DNA of 64,000 nt, from positions 1 to 64,000 of the forward strand of contig JACKQB010000006.1 of the NCBI GenBank assembly GCA_024233115.1, in the 5' to 3' direction. Both the position numbers and the translations under genes were made by a program. Position 1 is the stretch's first letter, and each line of letters starts with the position of its first letter. Below the pieces are notes generated by a model that saw only the letters and a list, made by a program, of their open reading frames with translations, ran no database searches and was not told the origin of the DNA. Positions 24,910 through 33,347 of the stretch are shown here, one piece after another. This DNA is from Akkermansiaceae bacterium. GTDB taxonomy: Bacteria > Verrucomicrobiota > Verrucomicrobiia > Verrucomicrobiales > Akkermansiaceae.

Positions 24910-27900
24910 ATGCTTAAGTGGACTCTTCAAAAAATCGTCGGCAGTAAAAATCAACGTGAGGTGAAACGCCTCGCACCTGTCGTCGCCAAAATCAACGAAA
25001 TCGAAGAAGCCTATCAACGCGATTCCGATGAGCAACTCCGCGAGAGGGTCGCCGCCTGGCAAAAACACCTCCACCGCTACCTGCCCCTGGAGTCAGCCAC
25101 CATCCGTGAGCTTGAGCTCATGGATGCCGACCAGTTATCCGCCGCCGCCGCCAAGCTCAACGAACGCCTTGACGCCCTGCGCGACGAGTTTCCGATGCTT
25201 CCCAATGCCGAAGCAACCGTCGAATCCATCGAACAAGCCAAAGCCGCCTTCCGCGAGGTTGAGGATAATCACTTCGACGGCGCACGCGCCAAATACCTCG
25301 ATCAAATCATGCCCGAGGCCTTCGCCGCGGTCAAGAACTCCGCCCGCAGGCTCTGCGGCCAGACCATCACCGTCTGCGACCAGCCACTGCTCTGGGAAAT
25401 GGTCCACTTTGACGTCCAGCTCGTCGGCGGTATTGCCCTCCACCGTGGAATGATCGCAGAAATGCAGACCGGTGAAGGTAAAACCCTCGTCGCGACCCTC
25501 CCCGTTTTCCTCAATGGTCTCACCGGCCTGGGGGTTCACGTTGTCACCGTCAACGACTACCTGGCACGACGTGACTCCGAGTGGATGGGCGCTGTCTTTA
25601 AATTCCTCGGTCTCACGGTCGGCTGTATTCAGAACCAGCAACCCTCCCAGCTTCGGCGTGAGCAGTACGCATGCGACATTACCTACGGCACCAATGCCGA
25701 GTTTGGCTTCGACTACCTCCGCGACAACGGCATGTCATCCTCCAAGGAAGAACAAGTCCAGCGCGGGCATTATTTCGCGATTATTGACGAGGTCGACTCC
25801 ATTCTGATCGATGAAGCCAGAACCCCCCTCATCATTTCCGGACCGTCCACCGTTTCCAATACCGAGCAATACGGTCGCTACCGCCCACTCATCGAACAAC
25901 TGGTCAAACGCCAGAACATCCTCTGCAACGAACTTGCGGAGGAAGCCAAAAAAGCGCAGGAGGCCGGAGACGAGGTCGCAGCTGGCCGTGCCATGTTCAA
26001 AATCAAACTTGGCAATCCTAGGAACCGTCAGCTGATGCGCTTCATGGAGGACCCGGACACCCGCCGCCTCATTGAAAAAACCGAACTCTCGATGTACCAG
26101 GACGCCCAGAAGCGCGACCTGTTCGAGATCAAGGAAGAACTCTACTACACCATCGATGAGAAGGCCCACGACGCCGACCTCATGGAAATGGGGCGCGAAT
26201 ACCTCTCGCCCGATGACCCGGAAGCCTTCGTCCTTCCCGACCTCGGAAGCGCCTACGGCGAAATCGACGCCGATCTCTCGATGTCCGATGAAGATCGCGC
26301 CGCGAAAAAGGAAAAGCTGCAACAACGCCTCGATACCCAGGGCGAGAAGATGCACTCAATTTCCCAACTGCTCAAAGCCTACTGCCTCTACGAGAAAGAC
26401 GTCGAATACGTGGTCGCCAATAACAAGGTCATCATCGTGGATGAAAACACCGGCCGTGAAATGCCCGGACGCCGCTGGTCGGACGGCCTCCACCAGGCGG
26501 TCGAAGCCAAGGAAGGTGTCGAGGTCGAAGAGGAAACCCAGACTTACGCCACCATTACCATCCAGAACTACTTCCGCCTCTACCAGAAACTGGCGGGGAT
26601 GACCGGAACCGCCGAAACCGAGGCCGCGGAATTCCACGACATTTACAAACTCGATGTCCTGCCGATCCCAACCAACGTCCCTAACATCCGCATCGACCAC
26701 AACGACCAGGTCTTCAAGACGCGCCGCGAAAAATACAATGCCGTTGTCGCCAAGATCCAGGAGGCCCACGACCGGGGCCAGCCGGTCCTCGTGGGAACCG
26801 CATCCGTGGACGCCTCCGAGCTGTTAGGCAAGATGCTCAAGCGCGCCAAGATCCCGTGCAACATCCTCAACGCGAAATACCACCGCCAGGAGGCTGAAAT
26901 CATCGCCAATGCAGGTCAAAAGGGTGCCGTCACCGTATCCACCAACATGGCCGGCCGGGGCACCGACATTAAACTCGCACCCGGCGTCGCCGAGGTAGGA
27001 GGCCTCTTCGTCATCGCCACCGAGCGCTACGAGTCGCGCCGGATCGACCGCCAGCTGCGCGGCCGTTGCTCCCGCCAGGGCGACCCCGGTATGAGCCAGT
27101 TCTTCATCTCGTTTGAAGACGATCTGATGCGTAATTTCGCCGCCGCCGAACGCATGACCAACATGATGGAACGCTTCGGCATGGAAGACGGCGAAGCCCT
27201 CGAACACAAGTGGCTCAACAAATCCGTCGAAACCGCGCAAAAACGCGTGGAGCAACGCAACTACACCTGGCGTAAACGCGTGCTCGACTTCGATGATGTC
27301 ATGAACAAGCAGCGGGAAGTCGTTTACGGCTACCGCAACGAGGTGATCAACTCGGAGAACCCACGCGAACTTGTTTACGAGGTCATCGAAAAAGCCATCC
27401 CCGATGCCGTCTACGGTTATATGGAGGAGCGCGATGAAGGAGCACCCGACTACGCAGAGCTCCTCAACTGGGTGAACACCACCTTCCCCATCCAGCTCAC
27501 GATGCAAAACAGCGGCTTCCAGGACCGCGATGCAAAGGGCAACGCCGAGTTCCTCGTCGCCAAGGTCAAGCAAGCCTACGAGCTCAAAATGGCTCACGAG
27601 AACCCCGAGATGCTCGACATGTTAGAGCGTCACATCATCCTCACCGGGATTGATAAACTCTGGCAAGAACACCTCTACAACATGGACGCCCTGCGCGAGG
27701 GGGTGCATCTGCGCGCCCAAGGCCAGAAAGATCCACTCATCGAATACAAAAACGAGGCCTACGCCCTCTTCGAAACCCTGATGGCCAACATCGAAAGCGA
27801 GTCCCTCAACAACCTGTTCCGCTCCACCACCAACCTGGAGCAGTTTGAAAACTTCATGCGCGGCCTGCCCCAACAGCTGACCAGCGACGCCACTGCCCAG

Positions 27901-28098
27901 TCGGGCGCAGGTATCACCCATGCCAACATTGCCCAGACCGGCAATACCAGCAACCTCGCCATGACCCCATCCGACGACGGCAAGCAGATCAAGATCAACC
28001 TGCCCAAACGCCGCCCCACGGTCAAAGTCAACCGCAACGACGACTGCCCCTGCGGCTCCGGCAAAAAATTCAAAAAGTGCTGCGGCCGCGAGGCGTAG
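24910..28098 (+). CDS. secA: Preprotein translocase ATPase SecA
   Basis: 1062 residues. Drives export of unfolded proteins through SecYEG. Visible are the Walker A in MQTGEGKTLVATLP, VHVVTVNDYLARRDSEWMG, the DEAD-type box DEVDSILIDEARTPLIISG, TNMAGRGTDIK, and LRGRCSRQGDPG. The C-terminal Zn-binding tail is CPCGSGKKFKKCCG, which also binds SecB or ribosomes. It is longer than E. coli SecA (901), with an added charged segment at about 340-480 between the ATPase halves. The start MLKWTLQKIVG matches the family; an ATG 16 codons upstream is rejected. Confidence 0.98.
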   Translation: MLKWTLQKIVGSKNQREVKRLAPVVAKINEIEEAYQRDSDEQLRERVAAWQKHLHRYLPLESATIRELELMDADQLSAAAAKLNERLDALRDEFPMLPNAEATVESIEQAKAAFREVEDNHFDGARAKYLDQIMPEAFAAVKNSARRLCGQTITVCDQPLLWEMVHFDVQLVGGIALHRGMIAEMQTGEGKTLVATLPVFLNGLTGLGVHVVTVNDYLARRDSEWMGAVFKFLGLTVGCIQNQQPSQLRREQYACDITYGTNAEFGFDYLRDNGMSSSKEEQVQRGHYFAIIDEVDSILIDEARTPLIISGPSTVSNTEQYGRYRPLIEQLVKRQNILCNELAEEAKKAQEAGDEVAAGRAMFKIKLGNPRNRQLMRFMEDPDTRRLIEKTELSMYQDAQKRDLFEIKEELYYTIDEKAHDADLMEMGREYLSPDDPEAFVLPDLGSAYGEIDADLSMSDEDRAAKKEKLQQRLDTQGEKMHSISQLLKAYCLYEKDVEYVVANNKVIIVDENTGREMPGRRWSDGLHQAVEAKEGVEVEEETQTYATITIQNYFRLYQKLAGMTGTAETEAAEFHDIYKLDVLPIPTNVPNIRIDHNDQVFKTRREKYNAVVAKIQEAHDRGQPVLVGTASVDASELLGKMLKRAKIPCNILNAKYHRQEAEIIANAGQKGAVTVSTNMAGRGTDIKLAPGVAEVGGLFVIATERYESRRIDRQLRGRCSRQGDPGMSQFFISFEDDLMRNFAAAERMTNMMERFGMEDGEALEHKWLNKSVETAQKRVEQRNYTWRKRVLDFDDVMNKQREVVYGYRNEVINSENPRELVYEVIEKAIPDAVYGYMEERDEGAPDYAELLNWVNTTFPIQLTMQNSGFQDRDAKGNAEFLVAKVKQAYELKMAHENPEMLDMLERHIILTGIDKLWQEHLYNMDALREGVHLRAQGQKDPLIEYKNEAYALFETLMANIESESLNNLFRSTTNLEQFENFMRGLPQQLTSDATAQSGAGITHANIAQTGNTSNLAMTPSDDGKQIKINLPKRRPTVKVNRNDDCPCGSGKKFKKCCGREA

Positions 28099-28166
28099 GT
28101 CGACCTTGCCAATTGGCATTGCGTCCTTGTATTGGGCCAATATCTAAGTTAGCCTTCAGTGCTTTC

Positions 28167-28186
28167 CACAAGTTTCTCAACTTGTG
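28167..28186. other. Stem-loop downstream of secA
   Basis: CACAAGTT-TCTC-AACTTGTG, a perfect 8-bp stem with a 4-nt loop in the 106-bp gap between secA and the next gene. No T run follows. Its stem resembles the variant hairpin GACAAGTT/AACTTGTC at 40830 but it lacks the GTAG head. Confidence 0.45.
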
Positions 28187-28204
28187 AGCTAGCGATATAT
28201 CCCT

Positions 28205-29011
28205 ATGAATTATCCCTATCTATCGTCCCAATTAGCCGCATCTAAAAGATTCAATCGCTGGATCTACCTGCCCTTGGTTTGCTTCCTTTTATTAGTGCTA
28301 AATCCTGCCGCCCAAATGCATGCACAAACAGAGCCAAGCCCACAGGCTGGCAAATTACCATCCGACAGCCAAAATCTAGTTGACCGACTCAAGGAATACG
28401 AAGACCGGGAAAAAACAAAGCTAGACAAGTTACTGAACAGAAAACGGTCAGAGGTCCTCGCCATCCTCAAAAAGCAATTTAAGTTTCGCACCCAAAAAGG
28501 TCAGCTTGATCAAGCCCTCGCCATCAGAAAAGAAATTGAGCGGATCGAGGATCTCCTTCCTCAAGCTGCTCCCAGCCGCCTCACCCCAACGAGAAAAAAG
28601 TTCGAATTAAACGGACAAATTCTACCAACTTCGAAAACACCTGCTTATTTCGAACTCGATATCGACGAACAAAAAGGAAAAATTTACTTGGAGTTTGAGC
28701 ATTTAGAAATGGCCAGGTTGTTAGATAAATCTAAAAATGTCTATCTCGAACTCAAGATTGACAAACAAAACCCTGGGGCGGGATCCGTAAACTCAATCAT
28801 CGTTAAACACGGTGTCAAAATCATTGGAGAACACAGCAAACCGAATCCGGGCGACGTAGTTAAAATCAAGTTAGACGCATGGAAAATCGCTCAAACCGGC
28901 AGAACCCTTACGCTGCTTATTGAAAATTCAGGCAAGGACAGGATCGGCATTAGAACAGACATCAAAGATGACTTTGCAGCATTACTATTCAGTGGAGAAA
29001 AGTTGAAGTAG
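28205..29011 (+). CDS. Secreted coiled-coil protein of unknown function
   Basis: 268 residues, no recognised family. A hydrophobic segment (IYLPLVCFLLLVLNPAAQM) ends near MHAQ and looks like a signal peptide after a 19-residue leader. Residues about 55-115 form a charged coiled coil (LVDRLKEYEDREKTKLDKLL and on). The remainder is beta-rich (YFELDIDEQKGKIYLEFEHL). The gene is clearly more AT-rich than secA and serS, which hints at later acquisition. Helical hairpins followed by a small beta domain occur in several secreted verrucomicrobial proteins. Confidence 0.7.
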   Translation: MNYPYLSSQLAASKRFNRWIYLPLVCFLLLVLNPAAQMHAQTEPSPQAGKLPSDSQNLVDRLKEYEDREKTKLDKLLNRKRSEVLAILKKQFKFRTQKGQLDQALAIRKEIERIEDLLPQAAPSRLTPTRKKFELNGQILPTSKTPAYFELDIDEQKGKIYLEFEHLEMARLLDKSKNVYLELKIDKQNPGAGSVNSIIVKHGVKIIGEHSKPNPGDVVKIKLDAWKIAQTGRTLTLLIENSGKDRIGIRTDIKDDFAALLFSGEKLK

Positions 29012-29026
29012 TCTTACTCAAGCTCC

Positions 29027-29308
29027 TCACTCCATTTTCTCCCGTTCTTCCCTCACCACCGCTAACATATCATATACAGCGAGCAGGATCACCATCAGGC
29101 CGTAGAGCATCGAAGCCCCCCACCAGGTGAGGAAAAGCCAGACGTTGCTACCCAGCCAATCCGCCAGCGGCCAGGCACCGAGGCAGACAAGCGCCACCAG
29201 CACCAGCACCAGCTGAAACAGCATCTTGCGCCGCATCTCGCGCGTATGCAGAATCATCCGCGCCAATCCCACACAGACGGTCGCCCAGCTCGCTCTCTTT
29301 CCTGACAT
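29027..29308 (-). CDS. Small membrane protein with two membrane segments
   Basis: 93 residues. After a basic N-terminus (HTREMRRK), two hydrophobic helices follow: MLFQLVLVLVALVCLGAWPL and VWLFLTWWGASMLYGLMVIL; the C-terminus is charged (REEREKME). No family is recognised. Its start is preceded by a heptad-repeat tract. Confidence 0.6.
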   Translation of the reverse strand: MSGKRASWATVCVGLARMILHTREMRRKMLFQLVLVLVALVCLGAWPLADWLGSNVWLFLTWWGASMLYGLMVILLAVYDMLAVVREEREKME

Positions 29309-29316
29309 GCGGGCAC

Positions 29317-29351
29317 TTTAAGTTTTAAGTTCCAAACGCCAAATACCAAAT
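29317..29351 (-). repeat. Degenerate heptad-repeat tract upstream of the small membrane protein
   Basis: Five 7-bp units on the minus strand read ATTTGGT, ATTTGGC, GTTTGGA, ACTTAAA, ACTTAAA, ending 8 bp before the start codon. Confidence 0.7.
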
Positions 29352-29456
29352 CACAATTTCTGTGTTTTCCGTGTATTCCGTGGTTGATGAAAAATTCGTC
29401 AGTTTCGCAAGATTCGTGGTTTAAAAATCGCAGTATTCCGCTATCACTCCCCCGCC

Positions 29457-30731
29457 ATGCTTGATATCAAAGCCATTCGCGAAGATGCCGCCAGCATCAA
29501 GGAACGCCTCAGCACCCGGGGCGGTGATGCCCATTTGCTCATCGATGAAGTTCTCGCCTGCGATGATTCACGTCGAAAAGCCGAGACCGATAAACAGTTG
29601 CTCCAGTCCCAGCGCAAACAGCTCTCCAAGCAGATCGGCGCCCTGATGGGTCAAGGCAGGGCAGACGAGGCCGAAAGCATCAAAGAGGAGGTCCGCGTCC
29701 TCGGCGAACAGATCAGTGCCATCGACGAAGTCTCTGCAACCGCTGGCAGTCGCCAGACCGAACTCCTGATGAGCATCCCCAACCTTCCTCATGCGGATTG
29801 CCCCGTCGGTGCCGATGAGGATGCCAATCCGGTACTCCGTGTCTGGGGTGAAAAACCGGAGATCCCCCATCCCCTCGACCACGTGGCCCTGGCCGAAAAA
29901 CACGGCCTGATCAGCTTCGACGACGGCATCCGCATCACCGGAGCCAACTACGTGGTTTACCGGGGACAGGGAGCCCGCCTCGAGCGTGCCCTGATCCAGT
30001 TTCTGCTCGATACCCAGACCGGGGAACACGGCTACGAGGAAGTCAACGTACCTCACATCATCAAACGCGAATGCATGGAAGGCACCGGCCAGCTACCCAA
30101 GTTCGAGGACGATATGTACGGTATCGAAAACAACTCCCTGTTCCTCGCTCCAACCGCAGAGGTTCCCGTCACCAACCTCTACCGTGACACCCTGCTCACA
30201 GAGGACCAGCTTCCCATCAAACTCACCGCCTACACCCCCTGCTTCCGCCGCGAAGCCGGTAGCGCGGGCCGCGACAACCGGGGCATCATCCGTATGCACC
30301 AGTTCGATAAAGTGGAACTCGTGCAAATCGTCCACCCCGATGACTCAAACAGGCTGTTAGAAGAACTCACCGGACATGCCGAGGCCATTTTACAAAAACT
30401 CGGGCTCCACTACCGTGTCATCGAGCTCTGCACCGGCGACATCGGCTTTTCCTCATCCAAGACCTACGACATCGAAGTATGGTCGCCGGGACAAAACAAA
30501 TATCTCGAAGTGTCCTCCTGTTCGAATTTCGCCGACTACCAGGCACGCCGCATGCGGCTTCGGTTTAAGGACAGCGATGGAAAAAACCAGGTCTGCCACA
30601 CCCTCAACGGGTCCGGCACCGCACTACCCCGACTCTATGTGGCGCTCATCGAGCAATACCAGCAGGCTGACGGCAGCATCAGGATACCAGACACCCTGGT
30701 CCCATACTTCCGATCGGAAAGCATTGGCTAG
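29457..30731 (+). CDS. serS: Seryl-tRNA synthetase
   Basis: 424 residues, normal length. Charges tRNA-Ser and tRNA-Sec. The N-terminal long antiparallel coiled coil (residues 1-105) binds the tRNA arm. Class II motifs are present: motif 2 in TPCFRREAGSAGRDNRGIIR and motif 3 in LNGSGTALPRLYVALIEQY. The serine-binding TAEVP is also visible (LAPTAEVPVTNLYRD). The ATG at 29457 gives MLDIKAIRED, as in other SerRS. It has no close upstream gene on its strand. Confidence 0.98.
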   Translation: MLDIKAIREDAASIKERLSTRGGDAHLLIDEVLACDDSRRKAETDKQLLQSQRKQLSKQIGALMGQGRADEAESIKEEVRVLGEQISAIDEVSATAGSRQTELLMSIPNLPHADCPVGADEDANPVLRVWGEKPEIPHPLDHVALAEKHGLISFDDGIRITGANYVVYRGQGARLERALIQFLLDTQTGEHGYEEVNVPHIIKRECMEGTGQLPKFEDDMYGIENNSLFLAPTAEVPVTNLYRDTLLTEDQLPIKLTAYTPCFRREAGSAGRDNRGIIRMHQFDKVELVQIVHPDDSNRLLEELTGHAEAILQKLGLHYRVIELCTGDIGFSSSKTYDIEVWSPGQNKYLEVSSCSNFADYQARRMRLRFKDSDGKNQVCHTLNGSGTALPRLYVALIEQYQQADGSIRIPDTLVPYFRSESIG

Positions 30732-30758
30732 CTCGACAGCTGGCCGGGCAACACCGGT

Positions 30759-31016
30759 CTATCCAAAAACCTTGCGGTAAATGGCGAGCAACACGATGGC
30801 TCCCACGGTGGCGGTGAAGACACTACCGAGGCTTGGAATCATTCCGCCCGGGTCCTTGCTTGCAAGAAACGGGAGGAATTGGCTCAACCAGCCGCCGGCA
30901 TAAGCTCCGGCGATACCAATGAGCATGGTGACAATCAACCCACCCGGGTCCTTTCCGGGCATAATGAATTTGGCGAGGGTGCCTGCGATGATTCCTAATA
31001 AAATCCAGCCTATCAT
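30759..31016 (-). CDS. GlsB/YeaQ/YmgE-family (transglycosylase-associated) membrane protein
   Basis: 85 residues with three short membrane helices: MIGWILLGIIAGTLAKFIMP, GGLIVTMLIGIAGAYAGGWL and a C-terminal FTATVGAIVLLAIYRK. The Gly-rich pattern is typical of this family, found in stress responses; its activity is unknown. It is 39 bp downstream of another small membrane protein on the same strand. Confidence 0.88.
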   Translation of the reverse strand: MIGWILLGIIAGTLAKFIMPGKDPGGLIVTMLIGIAGAYAGGWLSQFLPFLASKDPGGMIPSLGSVFTATVGAIVLLAIYRKVFG

Positions 31017-31055
31017 GTCATTTTAGACGGGGTGCTTCGATGAATGGTCACAAGT

Positions 31056-31349
31056 TCAACTGTGTTTTCTCCATGGGTGGAGATACTGGTGCCTACCATG
31101 CCAATCGGGTAATTCATGCGCGGCCCAGGCCACTCCGAGAATATAAGCGATCGGCACAACAATAATGGCCAACCCGAAGGTCGCCAGGGATAGCAGTGCG
31201 GTGACAAGAATCATCAGTAGATTTCCACCGATGAGAATACCACCCCCTGCGAGATAGTGATGTTTATAGAGGTGCCCCGCTCCAGGGAGCACACTCAAGG
31301 CTGTCGCGATCAGGTCGCGGTCTTTTTTGCTCAGATGTACCTCTTCCAT
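31056..31349 (-). CDS. Small membrane protein
   Basis: 97 residues with two or three hydrophobic segments (HYLAGGGILIGGNLLMILVT, TFGLAIIVVPIAYILGVAW) after a short charged start (MEEVHLSKKDRD). The segment VLPGAGHLYKHHYLAGG resembles the glycine-rich loop of TM2-type proteins. It is probably co-transcribed with the YeaQ-like gene 39 bp downstream. The function is not known. Confidence 0.7.
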   Translation of the reverse strand: MEEVHLSKKDRDLIATALSVLPGAGHLYKHHYLAGGGILIGGNLLMILVTALLSLATFGLAIIVVPIAYILGVAWAAHELPDWHGRHQYLHPWRKHS

Positions 31350-31483
31350 AATGGTCTCCTTCTTACTTCGCGCCTAATACACTACACCCGCTTGGATCAA
31401 TCGCCAAGAAATAATCGCACCAAAACGGCCTGCCCAGCGACACCGGCGGGACCATCCAATTCCCAGTCCCACTTCAGTTTATG

Positions 31484-31518
31484 CAATTTGGTATTTGGAG
31501 TTTGGTATTTGGAGTTTA
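31484..31518 (+). repeat. Degenerate heptad-repeat tract upstream of mutY
   Basis: Five exact-length 7-bp units: CAATTTG, GTATTTG, GAGTTTG, GTATTTG, GAGTTTA, ending 10 bp before the mutY ATG. Confidence 0.8.
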
Positions 31519-31528
31519 CAAATCCGGT

Positions 31529-32569
31529 ATGCCCCCACGCGCGTCATCCGGAGCCAAGGCAAACAAACACCCGCTGCAGAACAAGCGGGCGTTTCAAAAC
31601 GCACTGGTCAGGTGGTTTGACAAGGAAGGCAAAAGCTACCCATGGCGCGACACCTCCGATCCCTGGGCCATTCTGGTTTCTGAAATCATGCTGCAGCAAA
31701 CCCAAGTGGCCACCGTCCTGGGCAAGGGGCACTACCAGCGCTTCATGTCACTTTACCCCACGCCCCGCGCGATGGCAGAGGCATCCGGGCAGGAGATTTT
31801 AAAAGCATGGGAAGGCCTTGGCTACTACCGGCGGGCCAGAAACCTCCACACCGTAGCACGTGCCATTACCCGGAACCACAAGGGTTGTTTTCCCCGGAAA
31901 TTCGAGCAACTGCGCGCCTTGCCGGGGATCGGCCCATACACGGCGGGAGCGGTGGCATCATTCGCCTACAACGAGCCCCGCCCGATTGTGGACGCGAATG
32001 TCGCCCGGGTGTTTTCCCGCTTGTTTGATTTCCAGGAACGCATCGATACCACCGCCGGCAACAAACAGCTCTGGCAATGGGCGGAAGAGCTGCTCCCTGG
32101 CAATGCACCAAGGACTTACAACTCCGCCCTGATGGAGCTGGGACAAACCCACTGTTCTAACAAATCACCCGACTGTGCCTGCTGCCCGGTCAGGCTATTC
32201 TGCCATTGTGCCGACCCCACAACTTTACCGGTCAAAAAATCGGCGGCTAAGATCACACGCATCGAAGAGTTCGCGCTCTTCAGCACCGATAGCCATGGTC
32301 GGATACTTCTCCAAAAACAGCAAGAGGGAAAACGCCGTGAAGGGATGTGGTCGCTGCCACGTCGTGAGCATGAAGCCACGCTGGACCTCGCCCTGGCTGT
32401 TAAAACAACGTATACCATCACGCGTTATCATGTCACCCTGCGGGTATACTCCAGTCATGCGGATCACACGGAACCACTGGAACACGAACAGTGGCACACC
32501 CTTGACGATCTTGAATCCATTCCCATGCCCAGCCCCGACAGACGGGTGCTGGAGAGCCTGCTCTTGTAG
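31529..32569 (+). CDS. mutY: A/G-specific adenine glycosylase
   Basis: 346 residues. Removes adenine mispaired with 8-oxoguanine. Motifs: WAILVSEIMLQQTQVATV, the helix-hairpin-helix with Gly/Pro-rich loop LRALPGIGPYTAGAVASFAY and catalytic Asp in RPIVDANVARVFSR. A [4Fe-4S] site C-x6-C-x2-C-x5-C lies in CSNKSPDCACCPVRLFC, and a C-terminal NUDIX-like domain recognises oxoG. The ATG at 31529 is chosen, because the preceding frame merely translates the heptad tract. Its TAG stop lies in a perfect 28-bp inverted repeat shared with the convergent gene. Confidence 0.95.
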   Translation: MPPRASSGAKANKHPLQNKRAFQNALVRWFDKEGKSYPWRDTSDPWAILVSEIMLQQTQVATVLGKGHYQRFMSLYPTPRAMAEASGQEILKAWEGLGYYRRARNLHTVARAITRNHKGCFPRKFEQLRALPGIGPYTAGAVASFAYNEPRPIVDANVARVFSRLFDFQERIDTTAGNKQLWQWAEELLPGNAPRTYNSALMELGQTHCSNKSPDCACCPVRLFCHCADPTTLPVKKSAAKITRIEEFALFSTDSHGRILLQKQQEGKRREGMWSLPRREHEATLDLALAVKTTYTITRYHVTLRVYSSHADHTEPLEHEQWHTLDDLESIPMPSPDRRVLESLLL

Positions 32570-32653
32570 GGAGGGTGGACACTCTTGTCCACTGGCAACC
32601 TAAGCACACAACCCAAGCACGACGCAGTGGACAAGAGTGTCCACCCTCCCTAA
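32566..32653. repeat. GTAG-headed perfect inverted repeat between mutY and the PIN gene
   Basis: Arms at 32567-32594 and 32625-32652 are exact inverses (28 bp) around a 30-bp loop. Each arm itself can fold (GTGGACA-CTCT-TGTCCAC). The left head is GTAG, the right TTAG, and their TAGs are the stop codons of mutY and the PIN gene. Confidence 0.85.
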
Positions 32654-33042
32654 CAAATATACCGGAAACCTCCCGGCTGGCCATAGCGCTGATCAAAGGA
32701 GACTGCCGCCGGGATTTTCTGCCGCTGAATGAGTGCAAACGACATGGCATCCACAAACGACCATGCCTTGTCCTCGTATTCTGATAACCAAGTCAGGACT
32801 TGCTCGCGGTCGCGCCGATCGATGCTGTGCACCACCACGACCGGGTTTCCTAACAAGTCGCGCATGATCTGTAATCGTTTCGGCACAGACCTGGCAAAGT
32901 AGGCGTGGGTTTCGGCAAAAATATAATCGCTGATCGCCAGTTGCACCCGCGCCGCAAAAAACTCCCCCATCAACTCCCTGGCACGTTGATGATGGGTGTC
33001 GCGCTCATCGCGAAAGGCAATCCAGAATGAGCTGTCGACAAT
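32650..33042 (-). CDS. PIN-domain (VapC-like) putative ribonuclease with a non-standard start
   Basis: 130 residues if started at ATT (33042). Acidic PIN residues are all present: IVDSSFWIAF (Asp), FAETHAYF (Glu), SFVDAMSFAL (Asp) and SFDQRYG (Asp). There is no ATG, GTG or TTG in frame before the first motif: a TAA lies just upstream, then AAGGAGG three bases before the ATT codon, which starts exactly where VapC proteins begin. Alternatively only a truncated protein from the ATG at 32973 is made and the gene is decaying. No full antitoxin gene lies upstream, only a 27-codon frame starting at 33088 and a palindrome. Confidence 0.72.
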   Translation of the reverse strand: MVDSSFWIAFRDERDTHHQRARELMGEFFAARVQLAISDYIFAETHAYFARSVPKRLQIMRDLLGNPVVVVHSIDRRDREQVLTWLSEYEDKAWSFVDAMSFALIQRQKIPAAVSFDQRYGQPGGFRYIC

Positions 33043-33091
33043 ATCCCTCCTTGATTACGGCGGGATCGTCTTTGTCGCCCTCGTTCATACA

Positions 33092-33116
33092 TCTATGTGT
33101 ATATCATATACATAGA
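33092..33116. promoter_or_regulatory. AT-rich imperfect palindrome upstream of the PIN gene
   Basis: The segment TCTATGTGTATAT-C-ATATACATAGA has arms that pair except for a 2-base insertion. It lies about 50 bp before the PIN start. Toxin-antitoxin operons typically carry such operators, so it may be the old control site of a vapBC-like operon. Confidence 0.5.
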
Positions 33117-33132
33117 GATGCCAATATGTGAC

Positions 33133-33294
33133 TTACCCCTCCCGTTTGCCCGTCGGCCAGAGAATACCCCGGGTCAGTAAATCGAGGAAGACGGGGTCGC
33201 CCAAGGTCGCATCGCAGTGGCTCACGACGGCGGGCACGCCGTTTTTATCTGCCTCGGTGATTTTGCGGATGCTGTCGGGGTTCGGGCTTCGCTT
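33133..33294 (-). pseudogene. Possible 3' remnant of a lost gene
   Basis: A 53-codon frame without a start codon reads naturally: SIRKITEADKNGVPAVVSH, then CDATLGDPVFLDLLTRGILW, ending PTGKREG. Composition and codon use look like real protein, but nothing upstream continues it and I do not recognise the family. It suggests deletion of most of a gene between the PIN gene and murU. Confidence 0.35.
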
Positions 33295-33308
33295 TCAAAA
33301 ATCCCTTT

Positions 33309-33343
33309 AATCTTGAATCTTGCCTCTTAAATCCAGAGTCTTA
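33309..33343 (+). repeat. Degenerate heptad-repeat tract upstream of murU
   Basis: Units AATCTTG, AATCTTG, CCTCTTA, AATCCAG, AGTCTTA, ending 4 bp before the GTG start. Confidence 0.75.
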
Positions 33344-33347
33344 CCGC

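Noticed and set aside
29350..29456. Short Thr/Gly-type repeats TTTTCCGTG and TATTCCGTG upstream of serS
   Set aside because: Only two or three imperfect units; too little to call a separate repeat family.
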